A stretch of DNA of 64,000 nt. It comes from Palleronia caenipelagi (GTDB lineage: Bacteria > Pseudomonadota > Alphaproteobacteria > Rhodobacterales > Rhodobacteraceae). The notes under the pieces were generated by a model. It was not told where the DNA came from. It ran no database searches and was given only the letters and a program-made list of their open reading frames with translations. Where the stretch lies: NCBI RefSeq assembly GCF_007004065.1, contig NZ_VFSV01000006.1, positions 100,971 to 164,970 on the forward strand, given 5' to 3'. Below are positions 1-8,337 of the stretch, piece after piece. The position numbers and the translations under genes are program-made. Numbering within the stretch: position 1 is the first letter of the stretch; each line of letters starts with the position of its first letter.

Positions 1-47
1 GTCATGGCGATATGCTCTTCTCCAGCCGCCCTGGGGAGGAGCAAAAC

Positions 48-1364
48 ATGAATGTCACCGTGCCAAACAACCTTGATGCCTTCTGGATGCCGTTCACGGC
101 AAACCGCCAGTTCAAGGCCAATCCGCGGCTCTTTGTCGGCGCCCGCGACATGCATTACCGCACCCATGACGGGCGCGATGTGCTGGACGGAACGTCGGGA
201 CTGTGGTGCTGCAATGCGGGCCATTGCCGTCCGAAGATTACCGAGGCCGTGCAGCGTCAGGTCGCGACACTCGACTTCGCGCCCACCTTCCAGATGGGTC
301 ATCCGTTGGCCTTCGAACTGGCCAGCCGCGTCGCGGATCTGACGCCGGACGGGCTCGACCATATCTTCTTTACCAACTCCGGCTCCGAGAGCGTCGAGAC
401 CGCGCTGAAGATCGCGCTCGCCTATCATCAGGCGCGGGGCGAGGGCCGGCGGACACGTCTGATCGGGCGCGAGCGCGGCTATCACGGGGTAAATTTCGGC
501 GGCATCTCGGTGGGAGGCATCGTCAACAACCGTCGGCACTTCGGCGCGCTGCTAACGGGGGTCGATCACTTGCCCCACACCCATCTGCCGGAAAATCGTA
601 TGTCCCGCAGCCAACCCGAGCACGGGGCGCATCTGGCCGAGGATCTGGAACGGTTGATCGCGCTCCACGGGGCCGAGACCATTGCCGCCGTCATCGTCGA
701 ACCTCTTGCAGGCTCCACCGGCGTTCTTATCCCGCCCAAGGGCTACCTGCAACGGCTGCGCGAGATCACGGCGAAGCACGGCATCCTGCTGATCTTCGAC
801 GAAGTCATCACCGGGTTCGGTCGCCTCGGCACCGCCTTTGCCGCCGAGCGCTACGGCGTGACGCCCGACATGATCACCATGGCCAAGGGCCTCACGAACG
901 GCGTGATCCCCATGGGGGCCGTCGCCGCCTCGGGCGCCATCCATGACGCCTTCATGACCGGCCCCGAGCATATGATCGAGCTGTTCCATGGCTACACTTA
1001 TTCCGGCACGCCCATCGCCGCTGCCGCCGGGATCGCGACGCTCGACACCTATCGCGAAGAGGGTCTGTTTGATCGCGCCGCAGAGCTGGCCCCCTATTGG
1101 GAAGACGCGCTGCATTCCCTGAGCGACGCGCGCCACGTCATCGACATTCGCAACGAAGGTCTCGTGGGCGGGATCGAGCTGGAGCCGATCGACGGTCAGC
1201 CGACCAAGCGCGCCTTCGACGCCTTCCTCGCTGCCTATGAAAAGGGGGTGTTGATCCGGACCACGGGCGACATCATCGCCATGTCACCGCCGCTGATCGT
1301 GTCACGGGAACAGATCGACGAGCTGGTCGGAACCGTCCGCGACGTGCTCGCGACGCTGGACTGA
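48..1364 (+). CDS. omega-amino acid--pyruvate aminotransferase (class III, PLP)
   Basis: A 438-residue fold-type I class III aminotransferase, of the kind that moves the terminal amino group of beta-alanine or another omega-amine to pyruvate in the cytoplasm. The class pattern is visible: N-terminal DAFWMPFTANRQFK, the SGSES cofactor phosphate site, FDEVITGFGRLG, and the Schiff-base lysine in MAKGLTNG (about K280). The length is normal for the family. I start at the ATG at 48, not the in-frame ATG at 12, because GGGGAGGAG lies just upstream and the conserved N-terminus begins here. The gene stands alone, ending 45 bp before a convergent transporter gene. The exact amine substrate cannot be read from sequence. 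Confidence 0.88.
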   Translation: MNVTVPNNLDAFWMPFTANRQFKANPRLFVGARDMHYRTHDGRDVLDGTSGLWCCNAGHCRPKITEAVQRQVATLDFAPTFQMGHPLAFELASRVADLTPDGLDHIFFTNSGSESVETALKIALAYHQARGEGRRTRLIGRERGYHGVNFGGISVGGIVNNRRHFGALLTGVDHLPHTHLPENRMSRSQPEHGAHLAEDLERLIALHGAETIAAVIVEPLAGSTGVLIPPKGYLQRLREITAKHGILLIFDEVITGFGRLGTAFAAERYGVTPDMITMAKGLTNGVIPMGAVAASGAIHDAFMTGPEHMIELFHGYTYSGTPIAAAAGIATLDTYREEGLFDRAAELAPYWEDALHSLSDARHVIDIRNEGLVGGIELEPIDGQPTKRAFDAFLAAYEKGVLIRTTGDIIAMSPPLIVSREQIDELVGTVRDVLATLD

Positions 1365-1409
1365 TAAACCTGGCTCGACCTGCACAGGAGGCAGGCCGGG
1401 CCGCACCGC

Positions 1410-1844
1410 TTAACACGCAGACGGCGTCGCCGTCAGGTTTTGCTTGAGGTAGCGCCCGCCGAAAATGCCCACCAGCATGGAGCCGAGGAACACATAGGTT
1501 CCAGGCGCGCCGAAGGTCACTGCCGTCCAGGCCGGGCCGGGACAGAAGCCGCCAATCCCCCAGCCGATCCCGAACAGGGCCGAGCCGATCAGCAACGGCC
1601 GGTCAATGACGCGGGAGTTCGGTACCTGAAAGGCGGTGTCGAGCACGGGGGCTGGCCGCTTCCAGACCAGCCGGTAGCCGATGAACGTCACCACGCTCGC
1701 CCCGCCCATCACGAAAATCAGGCTCGGATCCCACGTCCCGAACAGGTCGAGGAAGTTCAACACTTTTGCCGGATTGGCCATGCCGGACAACAGAAGGCCG
1801 ACGCCGAAGAGCACACCGCTCAGAAATCCCCAGATCAGTCTCAT
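1410..1844 (-). CDS. YeeE/YedE family membrane protein, second of a pair (sulfur-compound transport)
   Basis: A 144-residue integral membrane protein of the half-size YeeE/YedE (DUF395, sulfur transport) family. Four or so hydrophobic segments and the family Cys in GGFCPGPA near residue 110 are visible. Larger YeeE proteins import thiosulfate; half-size pairs such as PmpA/PmpB are thought to handle sulfur compounds in sulfide or persulfide stress. It lies 12 bp downstream of its partner at 1857-2285, in the same operon, divergent from an ArsR-type regulator with the cysteine spacing of a sulfane-sulfur sensor. A role in sulfane-sulfur handling is inferred from this context. Confidence 0.85.
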   Translation of the reverse strand: MRLIWGFLSGVLFGVGLLLSGMANPAKVLNFLDLFGTWDPSLIFVMGGASVVTFIGYRLVWKRPAPVLDTAFQVPNSRVIDRPLLIGSALFGIGWGIGGFCPGPAWTAVTFGAPGTYVFLGSMLVGIFGGRYLKQNLTATPSAC

Positions 1845-1856
1845 GAAACGGCCCTC

Positions 1857-2285
1857 TCAGAACACGTGACGCAGAAGGAACACGGTGACAAAGCCCGCGA
1901 CCATGAAGGTCAGAACGGCGGCCAGTGATCGCGGCGACAGGCGTGCCAGCCCGCAAATGCCGTGCCCCGAGGTGCAGCCCGACCCCATGATCGTCCCAGC
2001 CCCGACCAGCAGACCGGCAACGACCATCGCGGGTAGGTTGCCAGACACGGTCTGTTCCGGCCAGCCCACAACGGCGCTGTAGCCCAGAGGCGCCAGCACC
2101 ATCCCGGCGACAAAGGCCCAGCGCCAATCCTGATCGGAGGCACGGTTCATGGCGCCGCTGGTGATCCCGATGATCCCCGCGATCCGCCCGAACAGCGCCA
2201 TCACCATGACGGAACTAATGCCCAGCAACACCCCTCCGAAGAGGGAGGCCCAGGGGGTGAAGGCCGTTTCAACTCCGAGATCCAT
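1857..2285 (-). CDS. YeeE/YedE family membrane protein, first of a pair (sulfur-compound transport)
   Basis: A 142-residue half-size YeeE/YedE membrane protein with four predicted hydrophobic helices and the signature GSGCTSGHGICGL (two Cys), where the family binds or relays sulfur. It is the promoter-proximal gene of a two-gene operon with 1410-1844. An upstream ATG at 2321 would add 12 residues, but it has no ribosome-binding site and sits next to the probable operator; the ATG at 2285 follows an AGGGA-like motif and starts at the conserved MDLGVETAFTP. The divergent regulator at 2355 probably represses it until persulfides accumulate. Confidence 0.83.
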   Translation of the reverse strand: MDLGVETAFTPWASLFGGVLLGISSVMVMALFGRIAGIIGITSGAMNRASDQDWRWAFVAGMVLAPLGYSAVVGWPEQTVSGNLPAMVVAGLLVGAGTIMGSGCTSGHGICGLARLSPRSLAAVLTFMVAGFVTVFLLRHVF

Positions 2286-2323
2286 GCGTACCCATCCCTT
2301 GCTTCTCTTGGTTTCATCCATAT

Positions 2324-2339
2324 ATTAGGCACAGCTAAT
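2324..2339. promoter_or_regulatory. putative operator of the BigR/SqrR-type repressor
   Basis: A perfect inverted repeat, ATTAG-6 nt-CTAAT, lies between the divergent transporter operon and the ArsR-family regulator, 15 bp before the regulator start codon. ArsR proteins bind AT-rich palindromes in such gaps, so this is the likely autoregulatory operator controlling both directions. The position and symmetry are seen; binding is inferred. Confidence 0.55.
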
Positions 2340-2354
2340 TTAGCAAGGCCTCAT

Positions 2355-2672
2355 ATGCAGCAATTTGAAATCGAACGCATGGTCGGGAAGGCCGAGACCG
2401 TCGCCGAACGCCTGACATTGCTCGGGAATTCGCGACGGCTGATGATTCTGTGCCGGCTGGCCACCGAAGAACTGAGCGTCAGCGCGCTTCAGGCCCAGCT
2501 CGATCTGTCCCAGTCTGCGCTGAGCCAGCACCTCGGAAAATTGCGCGAGGCCGGGCTTGTGGACACACGACGTGAGGGCCAGACGATCTATTACCGTCTG
2601 GCCGAGGGCGATGGGGCCGAACTGATGCGGGCCCTCTACGGGATCTATTGCGCGACCGACGAGACGGACTGA
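2355..2672 (+). CDS. ArsR-family regulator, BigR/SqrR-like persulfide sensor
   Basis: A 105-residue winged-helix ArsR/SmtB repressor. The recognition helix lies in LSQSALSQHLGKLREAGLV and the wing in RREGQTIYYRL. It has exactly two cysteines, C33 and C99, 66 residues apart. This is the spacing of C41/C107 in Rhodobacter SqrR, which form a polysulfide bridge with reactive sulfur and release DNA. The metal-binding motif of ArsR sensors (CxC) is absent. It is divergent from a YeeE/YedE pair across a palindromic operator, as in BigR-type loci. An AAGG motif lies 6 bp before the start. Gene families are well supported; the sensing chemistry is inferred from the cysteine spacing. Confidence 0.88.
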   Translation: MQQFEIERMVGKAETVAERLTLLGNSRRLMILCRLATEELSVSALQAQLDLSQSALSQHLGKLREAGLVDTRREGQTIYYRLAEGDGAELMRALYGIYCATDETD

Positions 2673-2678
2673 CCGCGC

Positions 2679-3650
2679 TCAGGTGTCCTTGCGCGCCGAG
2701 GTGTGAGAGTCCCCGATCGCCTGAAACACCGCGAGCTGGGCCTGACGGAGACGGAGAACCTGTTCTTCGGCGGGGACACCGGCGCTGGCCAGATCACCCT
2801 CAAGATCAGAGCAGTCGAACAACTGATCCAGATCCGGACGATAAGTTGCGCGAATATACTCGTTATCCTCGACATAATGATCGACGATTTCCCGCTGTTC
2901 AGCCGGGGAGTAGCTGTCACCCGAATAGAACGCCCCCTCGGACTCGTTGCGGATGATCACCCGGATCAGTTCAGCGATATCGATATCCGTATGATTGGCA
3001 ATCACACCGAGCAGTTCCGACACTTCGCGTGAGAGCGTGATGTTCGAGAATTTCTCCGGCAGGTCGGCCGGGTCGATCTCTCCCAGTTCCAGATAGGGCG
3101 CGACGTGGAACAGGACGTTCTTGTTCGGGAAACTCTTCGGCTCGTAGGGCAAGACAACGACATTTTCCCGGCCAAAGCCGTTCGCATAAGCGTCAAAGGT
3201 CGCACTGTAGTTCAGCGCGTTCTGGCGCTTGCGCCGGTAATCCGCAGGGGTGCCCCGGAAGCGCCCGGTTTTCGACACCTGCTTGTACATCGCCTCCAGG
3301 AATTTGTCCTGACGGCGGATATATCCGACAATCCGGGTCTCTTCCCGCAGGTCCGCAGGCAGAAACTCAGTCAAACTGGACGCCATGCGCGGGCTGAACA
3401 GCATCTCAGCGGAGATGATATGGGTCTGATCCGGCGCGCCCTGCACCTCCCGAACAAGTCGCCGCATCAGCCGGGGAAAATTGTCCGTATCCCGCTTATA
3501 GGCGAGTTTATTATGCGCGGCGGGGCCACGGGCTGCCGAAACGTAATTGATGCCCTTGGCAGCCAGCTTGTCCTCGACCTGCGTCAGGAAAGTCTGAATC
3601 GAGGTCGAGCCGGTCTTTTGCGATCCGATGTGAATAATCAGTCTGGGCAT
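2679..3650 (-). CDS. sulfotransferase-like protein
   Basis: A 323-residue protein whose N-terminus, IIHIGSQKTGSTSIQTFL, matches the 5'-phosphosulfate loop that binds PAPS in sulfotransferases. A later region (RIVGYIRRQDKFLEAMYKQ) resembles the 3'-phosphate site with a conserved Arg. Such proteins in Rhodobacterales often modify surface polysaccharides, but nothing here names the acceptor. I start at the ATG at 3650; the longer frame to 3755 adds 35 residues without family resemblance. It converges on the ArsR gene with a 6-bp gap and does not look like part of the sulfur module. Confidence 0.68.
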   Translation of the reverse strand: MPRLIIHIGSQKTGSTSIQTFLTQVEDKLAAKGINYVSAARGPAAHNKLAYKRDTDNFPRLMRRLVREVQGAPDQTHIISAEMLFSPRMASSLTEFLPADLREETRIVGYIRRQDKFLEAMYKQVSKTGRFRGTPADYRRKRQNALNYSATFDAYANGFGRENVVVLPYEPKSFPNKNVLFHVAPYLELGEIDPADLPEKFSNITLSREVSELLGVIANHTDIDIAELIRVIIRNESEGAFYSGDSYSPAEQREIVDHYVEDNEYIRATYRPDLDQLFDCSDLEGDLASAGVPAEEQVLRLRQAQLAVFQAIGDSHTSARKDT

Positions 3651-3755
3651 CTGTCTCGTCCCCTGGGTCCACTTCAGGGCGTTGCCTAACGGGTCTGGAT
3701 CTCTTTCGCTACCCCCGCCTGCACTCTCAACGCAGGAAAGAGGCGGAATTACCAA

Positions 3756-5021
3756 TCAACCGGCGCGATAAGCCGCAGAGCCGCCGACCCAAGTGCCCAG
3801 CACACGCCCCTCCATCCGCATCCCGTCAAAAGGCGTGTTCTTCGATTTCGAGGCCAGGGCAAAGCGGTCGAGCACGAACGGGGCATCGGGATCGAACAGC
3901 ACCAGATCCCCCGGCGCGCCTTCCGACAGCCGCCCCCCCGCGAGACCCAGCCGCCGGGCCGGGTTCAGGGACAGGGCCCGCCAGAGCTGCGACAGGCTCA
4001 GATGGCCTGCATGGACGAGGCGCATGGCCGCTGGCAGGAGGGTTTCCAAGCCCACCGCCCCGGAGGCGGCCTCTTCGAACGGCAAGCGCTTCGATTCTTC
4101 GTCCTGCGGCGTATGCATGGACGAAATGACGTCGATCAGACCACTACCCACCGCCTCGATCACCGCGATGCGATCTTCCTCGGAGCGGAGCGGCGGCTTC
4201 ACCTTAAAGAAGGTGCGATAGCCCGCCACGTCGAATTCGTTCAACGTCAGGTGGTGAATGCCCACCCCGGCGGTGATGTCGAGCCCGTTCTTCCGCGCCC
4301 GCTCCAGCGAGGGCAGCGCGCGGGCCGTGGTGATCTGGTCCACATGGTAGCGGGCGCCGGTCATCTCCAGCAGCGACACGTCCCGGTCCAGCCCCATCCG
4401 CTCGGCCATGGGCGAAACCGACGGCAAGCCAGCCAGCGACGCGAACTTGCCCGACGTCGCACAGGCCCCGCGCGACAGGATCGGCTCCTGCACATGGCCC
4501 ACCACCAGCGCGCCAAGCCCCGCCGCATAGGTCAGCGCGCGGGACAGGAGCCGGGTGTCAGCCACCACCCGGTCGCAATCGGTGAACGCAGCAGCCCCGG
4601 CATCCTGCAAGAAGCCCAGCTCGACCATTTCCTCGCCCCGGCGGCCCTTGGTGAGCGCGGCCATGGGGACGACTCGGACCACCGAATCGGCCTGCGCGCG
4701 GCGGGAGACGAATTCGAGGACTTCGGGCGTGTCGATGGCGGGATCGGTGTCAGGCCGGGTGACCATGGTCGTCACCCCGCCCCGCGCCGCCGCCAGCCCC
4801 GCCGAGCGAAAGCTCTCCTTATGCCGTTCCCCGGGTTCTGAAACCTTCACCCCCAGATCGACGATCCCCGGCGCGAGACATTTGCCGCCGCAATCTATGG
4901 TCTCATCCGGCGCACCAGACAGGGCGGAGACGATCACACCGTCCTCGACCGCGAGTTCGCCAAGACGCTCTTCCCCGGCTTCGGGGTCGATGAGGCGGGC
5001 GTTCTGGAACAAGAGTTTCAT
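3756..5021 (-). CDS. pyrC: dihydroorotase-family protein, probably non-catalytic (PyrC'/PyrX type)
   Basis: A 421-residue cyclic amidohydrolase of the type I dihydroorotase family, encoded downstream of aspartate carbamoyltransferase. Active enzymes carry a DxHxH metal motif; here it reads DLGVK (G57, K59). The HxxH-type ligand region reads YHVDQITT (Gln where the second His is expected), and the TDHAPH motif reads SMHTPQ (Met for the metal Asp). One His (H176 in GHVQEP) survives. This pattern matches the inactive PyrC' subunit that supports PyrB assembly in Pseudomonas; true dihydroorotase would be elsewhere. Start at 5021 (MKLLFQNARL) fits the family; the longer frame to 5189 is an overlap artefact. 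Confidence 0.85.
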   Translation of the reverse strand: MKLLFQNARLIDPEAGEERLGELAVEDGVIVSALSGAPDETIDCGGKCLAPGIVDLGVKVSEPGERHKESFRSAGLAAARGGVTTMVTRPDTDPAIDTPEVLEFVSRRAQADSVVRVVPMAALTKGRRGEEMVELGFLQDAGAAAFTDCDRVVADTRLLSRALTYAAGLGALVVGHVQEPILSRGACATSGKFASLAGLPSVSPMAERMGLDRDVSLLEMTGARYHVDQITTARALPSLERARKNGLDITAGVGIHHLTLNEFDVAGYRTFFKVKPPLRSEEDRIAVIEAVGSGLIDVISSMHTPQDEESKRLPFEEAASGAVGLETLLPAAMRLVHAGHLSLSQLWRALSLNPARRLGLAGGRLSEGAPGDLVLFDPDAPFVLDRFALASKSKNTPFDGMRMEGRVLGTWVGGSAAYRAG

Positions 5022-5043
5022 CGGATCTCCAAACCAAGAGCCG

Positions 5044-5559
5044 TCACGCGGCCACCAGCCACATGACAAAGGCGACGAACAGCGCCACAGCCAGCGCCGC
5101 CATGGCGACAATACCGGACGCGCGCTTGTCCCGCTTTTTCGGGTCAACAGCCGCAGATGCGGCGGCAGAGCCATGGGCGGAGGCCGCACTGACAGGTTCG
5201 CCCGCAGGCTTCCCGGTCACCACAGGGTAGGAACCCAGAAGGCGCAGCGGCGGTTGCGGGGCCACCGCCGCCTGCACAGCCCGCGGGCGCAGGATCATCA
5301 CCGCGCCCCGTTCCGCGTTGAGGCGCTCGGCATCTCCCCGGACCGCATCGCGCACGGCCCCCTCGCCCTCGGTCACGTAAGTGACCAGCCCCAGATCCCC
5401 CATGGATTTGGCCTCTATCACATCGACCCGCGACGGATCGACCTGCGCGACAGAGAGCGCCGCAGCCAGCCGCCCCGCATCAGCAGCCAATCCGGTCGCC
5501 TCAGCCATGGGCAGGTCCACAGCGATCACATGCAGCATTTCGGATGGGTCGGGTGTCAT
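5044..5559 (-). CDS. conserved hypothetical protein with C-terminal membrane anchor, pyrB operon
   Basis: A 171-residue protein between pyrB and the dihydroorotase-like gene, 18 bp after the former and 22 bp before the latter on the same strand, so almost certainly co-transcribed. Residues 1-100 are a soluble alpha/beta-looking region; an Ala/Ser/Pro-rich linker follows, then a basic patch (KKRDKR) and one hydrophobic helix (about 148-169) at the extreme C-terminus. This suggests a tail-anchored protein facing the cytoplasm. I recognise no named domain. Its conserved seat in the pyrimidine operon hints at a link with carbamoyltransferase function or localisation, but this is only context. Confidence 0.72.
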   Translation of the reverse strand: MTPDPSEMLHVIAVDLPMAEATGLAADAGRLAAALSVAQVDPSRVDVIEAKSMGDLGLVTYVTEGEGAVRDAVRGDAERLNAERGAVMILRPRAVQAAVAPQPPLRLLGSYPVVTGKPAGEPVSAASAHGSAAASAAVDPKKRDKRASGIVAMAALAVALFVAFVMWLVAA

Positions 5560-5577
5560 GGCTCTCTCCGTTGACTG

Positions 5578-6519
5578 TCAGGCGGCGCGCCGGTCGCGCA
5601 GGTTGCGGGCCAGCAAATCCATGGCGGCCATGCGCACGGCCACACCCATCTCCACCTGCTCCTGAATCACCGAACGGTTGATGTCGTCGGCGATGGTGCC
5701 ATCAATTTCCACCCCGCGATTCATCGGCCCGGGATGCATGACGATGGCGTCAGGCTTGGCACGCGCCAGCTTTGCCGCGTCGAGGCCGTAACGGTAGTAA
5801 TACTCGCGCTCGGACGGGATGAAGCCGCCGGACATGCGCTCTTTCTGGAGCCGGAGCATCATGACAACATCCGCGTCGGCAAGCCCGGTCTCCATGTCGT
5901 GGCACACCTCGACGCCCCAGTCCCGCGCACCCGAGGGGATCAGCGTCGGCGGCCCCACGAGGCGGATGCGGCTCTCCATCTTGCCCAGCAGCCAGATATT
6001 GCTGCGTGCGACCCGGCTATGGGCAATGTCCCCGCAGATCGCCACGGTCAGCCGGTGCAGGCGGCCTTTCTTGCGGCGGATGGTCAGCGCATCGAGCAAG
6101 CCTTGCGTCGGATGCTCATGCCGTCCGTCCCCCGCATTGATCACGGCGCAATTCACCTTTTCAGCCAGCAGGTTCACCGCGCCCGAATGGGGGTGACGGA
6201 CGACCAGCAGATCGGGATGCATGGCGTTCAGGGTCAGGGCGGTGTCGATCAGCGATTCGCCCTTTTTGATCGACGAGGCCTGCATGGCCATGTTCATCAC
6301 ATCCGCCCCGAGACGCTGCCCAGCCAGCTCGAAACTGGCCTGCGTGCGGGTGGAGTTCTCGAAGAACATATTGACCTGCGTCAGCCCCTCCAGCACCGCC
6401 GCGTGCTTTTCCGGGCCCCGGTTCAGCTCGACATAGGTGTCAGCCAGATCGAGGAGCGTGGTGATTTCCACCGGGTGCAACGGCTCGATCCCCAAGAGAT
6501 GCGTCTGGCGAAAAGTCAT
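5578..6519 (-). CDS. pyrB: aspartate carbamoyltransferase catalytic subunit
   Basis: A 313-residue ATCase catalytic chain, joining carbamoyl phosphate and L-aspartate in the second committed step of UMP synthesis. The carbamoyl-phosphate loop [15 protein letters not shown], the [10 protein letters not shown] motif and the C-terminal [11 protein letters not shown] are all intact. The start at 6519 ([10 protein letters not shown]) fits the family; the frame extends 26 codons further upstream without similarity. First gene of a three-gene operon with a tail-anchored protein and a metal-ligand-poor dihydroorotase homologue, the arrangement expected for a PyrB-PyrC' holoenzyme without PyrI. The 94-bp gap to the divergent UDG gene should hold the promoter. 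Confidence 0.95.
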   Translation of the reverse strand: MTFRQTHLLGIEPLHPVEITTLLDLADTYVELNRGPEKHAAVLEGLTQVNMFFENSTRTQASFELAGQRLGADVMNMAMQASSIKKGESLIDTALTLNAMHPDLLVVRHPHSGAVNLLAEKVNCAVINAGDGRHEHPTQGLLDALTIRRKKGRLHRLTVAICGDIAHSRVARSNIWLLGKMESRIRLVGPPTLIPSGARDWGVEVCHDMETGLADADVVMMLRLQKERMSGGFIPSEREYYYRYGLDAAKLARAKPDAIVMHPGPMNRGVEIDGTIADDINRSVIQEQVEMGVAVRMAAMDLLARNLRDRRAA

Positions 6520-6613
6520 GGGCAGGCCTCCGTCCGCGTCGCGCCCGGTATAGGTTTCACCGCCCGGCTCTACAAGGCTGGTGACTGCCCTTCGCAACGG
6601 CTAATCTCGCCCT

Positions 6614-7375
6614 GTGGAACCGGATCTCTCATATGAAGACGCGCTGGCGGCGCTGGACTGGCAGGTCGAGCTGGGCGTGCTCGATGCGCTCAGCGAAACC
6701 CCCATCGACCGGTTCGAACTGGTGGCCGAGGCCCGCGCCAAGGCGCAGGTCGCAACGCCGGAGCCCGGCACAGCAGAAGTCACCGGCCCCGACCCCGCCG
6801 CGCTGGCCCGCGAGATCGCTGAGGCCGCTCCGGATCTCGATGCCCTGCGCGCCGCCATGGGGGCCTTCGAGCAGTGCGAGCTAAAGCGCGGCGCCCGCAA
6901 TCTGGTGTTTTCCGACGGCCAGCCCGGCGCGCCGGTGATGATCGTCGGCGAGGCGCCGGGACGCGACGAGGATTTGCAGGGTAAGCCCTTCGTGGGACGC
7001 GCCGGGCAACTCCTCGACCGGATGTTCGCCGCCATCGGCCTGTCCCGGACCGAGGGCGGTCTCTACATCACCAACGTCCTGCCATGGCGCCCGCCCTCGA
7101 ATCGCGAGCCGACTCCCGAGGAAATCGCCATGATGCGACCCTTCCTGATGCGCCATATCGCGCTGGCGCAGCCGCAGGTACTCGTCATCATGGGCAACGT
7201 CTCGGCCTCGGCCCTTCTGGGCAAGCGCGGCATCCTGAAACTGCGCGGCCACTGGACGGGTGCGGCGGGCCTGCCCGCCCTGCCCATGACCCACCCGGCC
7301 TATTTGCTGCGCAATCCGGTGGCCAAGCGCGAGGCCTGGGCCGATCTCCTGTCGATCCGCGACCGCCTCGGCTAA
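6614..7375 (+). CDS. uracil-DNA glycosylase, family 4/5-like, lacking the Fe-S cysteines
   Basis: A 253-residue protein of the uracil-DNA glycosylase superfamily, which removes uracil from DNA. Motif A (VGEAPGRDED), the ITNVLPWRPPSNR region and the C-terminal motif HPAYLLRNP are clear. The N-terminal 80 residues are an Ala/Pro-rich extension. Family 4 enzymes hold a 4Fe-4S cluster with four cysteines; this protein has only one Cys (C88, in EQCELKRGARN), so a normal cluster cannot form. It begins with GTG. It is divergent from pyrB, 94 bp away, and followed after 65 bp by a GST gene. Fold assignment is firm; the exact substrate range is not. Confidence 0.82.
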   Translation: MEPDLSYEDALAALDWQVELGVLDALSETPIDRFELVAEARAKAQVATPEPGTAEVTGPDPAALAREIAEAAPDLDALRAAMGAFEQCELKRGARNLVFSDGQPGAPVMIVGEAPGRDEDLQGKPFVGRAGQLLDRMFAAIGLSRTEGGLYITNVLPWRPPSNREPTPEEIAMMRPFLMRHIALAQPQVLVIMGNVSASALLGKRGILKLRGHWTGAAGLPALPMTHPAYLLRNPVAKREAWADLLSIRDRLG

Positions 7376-7440
7376 GGCCCTTGGATCTCGGGAGGAAACC
7401 CCTATCTGGGGGCGAAGATCACCTCTGAAAGGACCCGCAG

Positions 7441-8259
7441 ATGAGCAGCTACACCCCACCCAAAGTCTGGACATGGGACAGCGAATCGGGCGGCACATGG
7501 GCCAAGCTGAACCGCCCAATCGCCGGCGCCACCCACGACGCCGAGTTGCCGCGCGGCAAGCATCCCTACCAGCTTCACTCTCTGGCGACCCCCAACGGGC
7601 AAAAGGTGACGATCCTCTTTGAAGAGCTGATCGAAGCCGGTCACGACGTCCAATACGATGCGTGGTTCATCGACATTTCCGAAGGCGATCAATTCGGCTC
7701 GGGCTTCGTCGGGATCAACCCCAACTCGAAAATCCCCGCCCTTCTGGACCTGACCGGGCCGGAGCCGGTGCGGGTGTTCGAATCCGGCGCGATTCTCATG
7801 CATCTGGCCGAACGCTATCAGGCGTTCCTCGGCGACAACCGTACGGAAATGCTGTCCTGGCTGTTCTGGCTGCACGGCTCCGCGCCCTTCCTCGGCGGAG
7901 GCTTCGGCCATTTCTACGCCTACGCGCCCGAGCCCATGGAGTACCCGATCAACCGCTACGCCATGGAGGTCAAACGCCAGATGGACGTGCTCGACCGTCA
8001 TCTGGCCGAGAACCGATATCTGGCGGGCGAGGACTATACGATCGCCGACATGGCGACCTTCCCCTGGTACGGTCGGACCGCGTTCGGCGAAAGCTACGAA
8101 GCAGGCGAATTCCTGTCGGTCCACGAATACGAGAACGTCCTGCGCTGGGCCAAAGACATCGACGCCCGCCCCGCCGTGCAGCGCGGCAAGCTGGTGAACA
8201 ACACCAAAGGGCTGCGCGAGCGTCACGCGCCGGAGGACTTTGCGGCCCTCGACGGCTGA
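7441..8259 (+). CDS. yghU: YghU-type glutathione transferase / disulfide-bond oxidoreductase
   Basis: A 272-residue Nu-class glutathione transferase. It begins with the YghU-type extension PKVWTWDSESGGTWAKLNRP and has the thioredoxin-like domain (YQLHSLATPNGQKVTILFEEL, where Thr/Asn rather than Tyr or Cys contact glutathione), followed by the helical domain with NRYAMEVKRQMDVLDRHL. YghU binds two glutathiones per subunit and reduces disulfides and organic peroxides. Good GAAAGGAC ribosome-binding site. It stands alone between the UDG and moaB genes, with a hairpin after its stop codon. Confidence 0.92.
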   Translation: MSSYTPPKVWTWDSESGGTWAKLNRPIAGATHDAELPRGKHPYQLHSLATPNGQKVTILFEELIEAGHDVQYDAWFIDISEGDQFGSGFVGINPNSKIPALLDLTGPEPVRVFESGAILMHLAERYQAFLGDNRTEMLSWLFWLHGSAPFLGGGFGHFYAYAPEPMEYPINRYAMEVKRQMDVLDRHLAENRYLAGEDYTIADMATFPWYGRTAFGESYEAGEFLSVHEYENVLRWAKDIDARPAVQRGKLVNNTKGLRERHAPEDFAALDG

Positions 8260-8296
8260 TCCCTTGCCAACCGGCGCGCAGTGGCGTCAATCTGAG

Positions 8297-8318
8297 CGGG
8301 CCGTCAAAGGGCGGCCCG
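8297..8318 (+). terminator. GC-rich hairpin after yghU
   Basis: A 7-bp inverted repeat CGGGCCG...CGGCCCG with an 8-nt loop lies 38 bp after the yghU stop and 20 bp before moaB. It has only a short pyrimidine tail, so it may weaken rather than stop read-through. Confidence 0.35.
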
Positions 8319-8337
8319 TTGACCTGAGAGGACCCCT

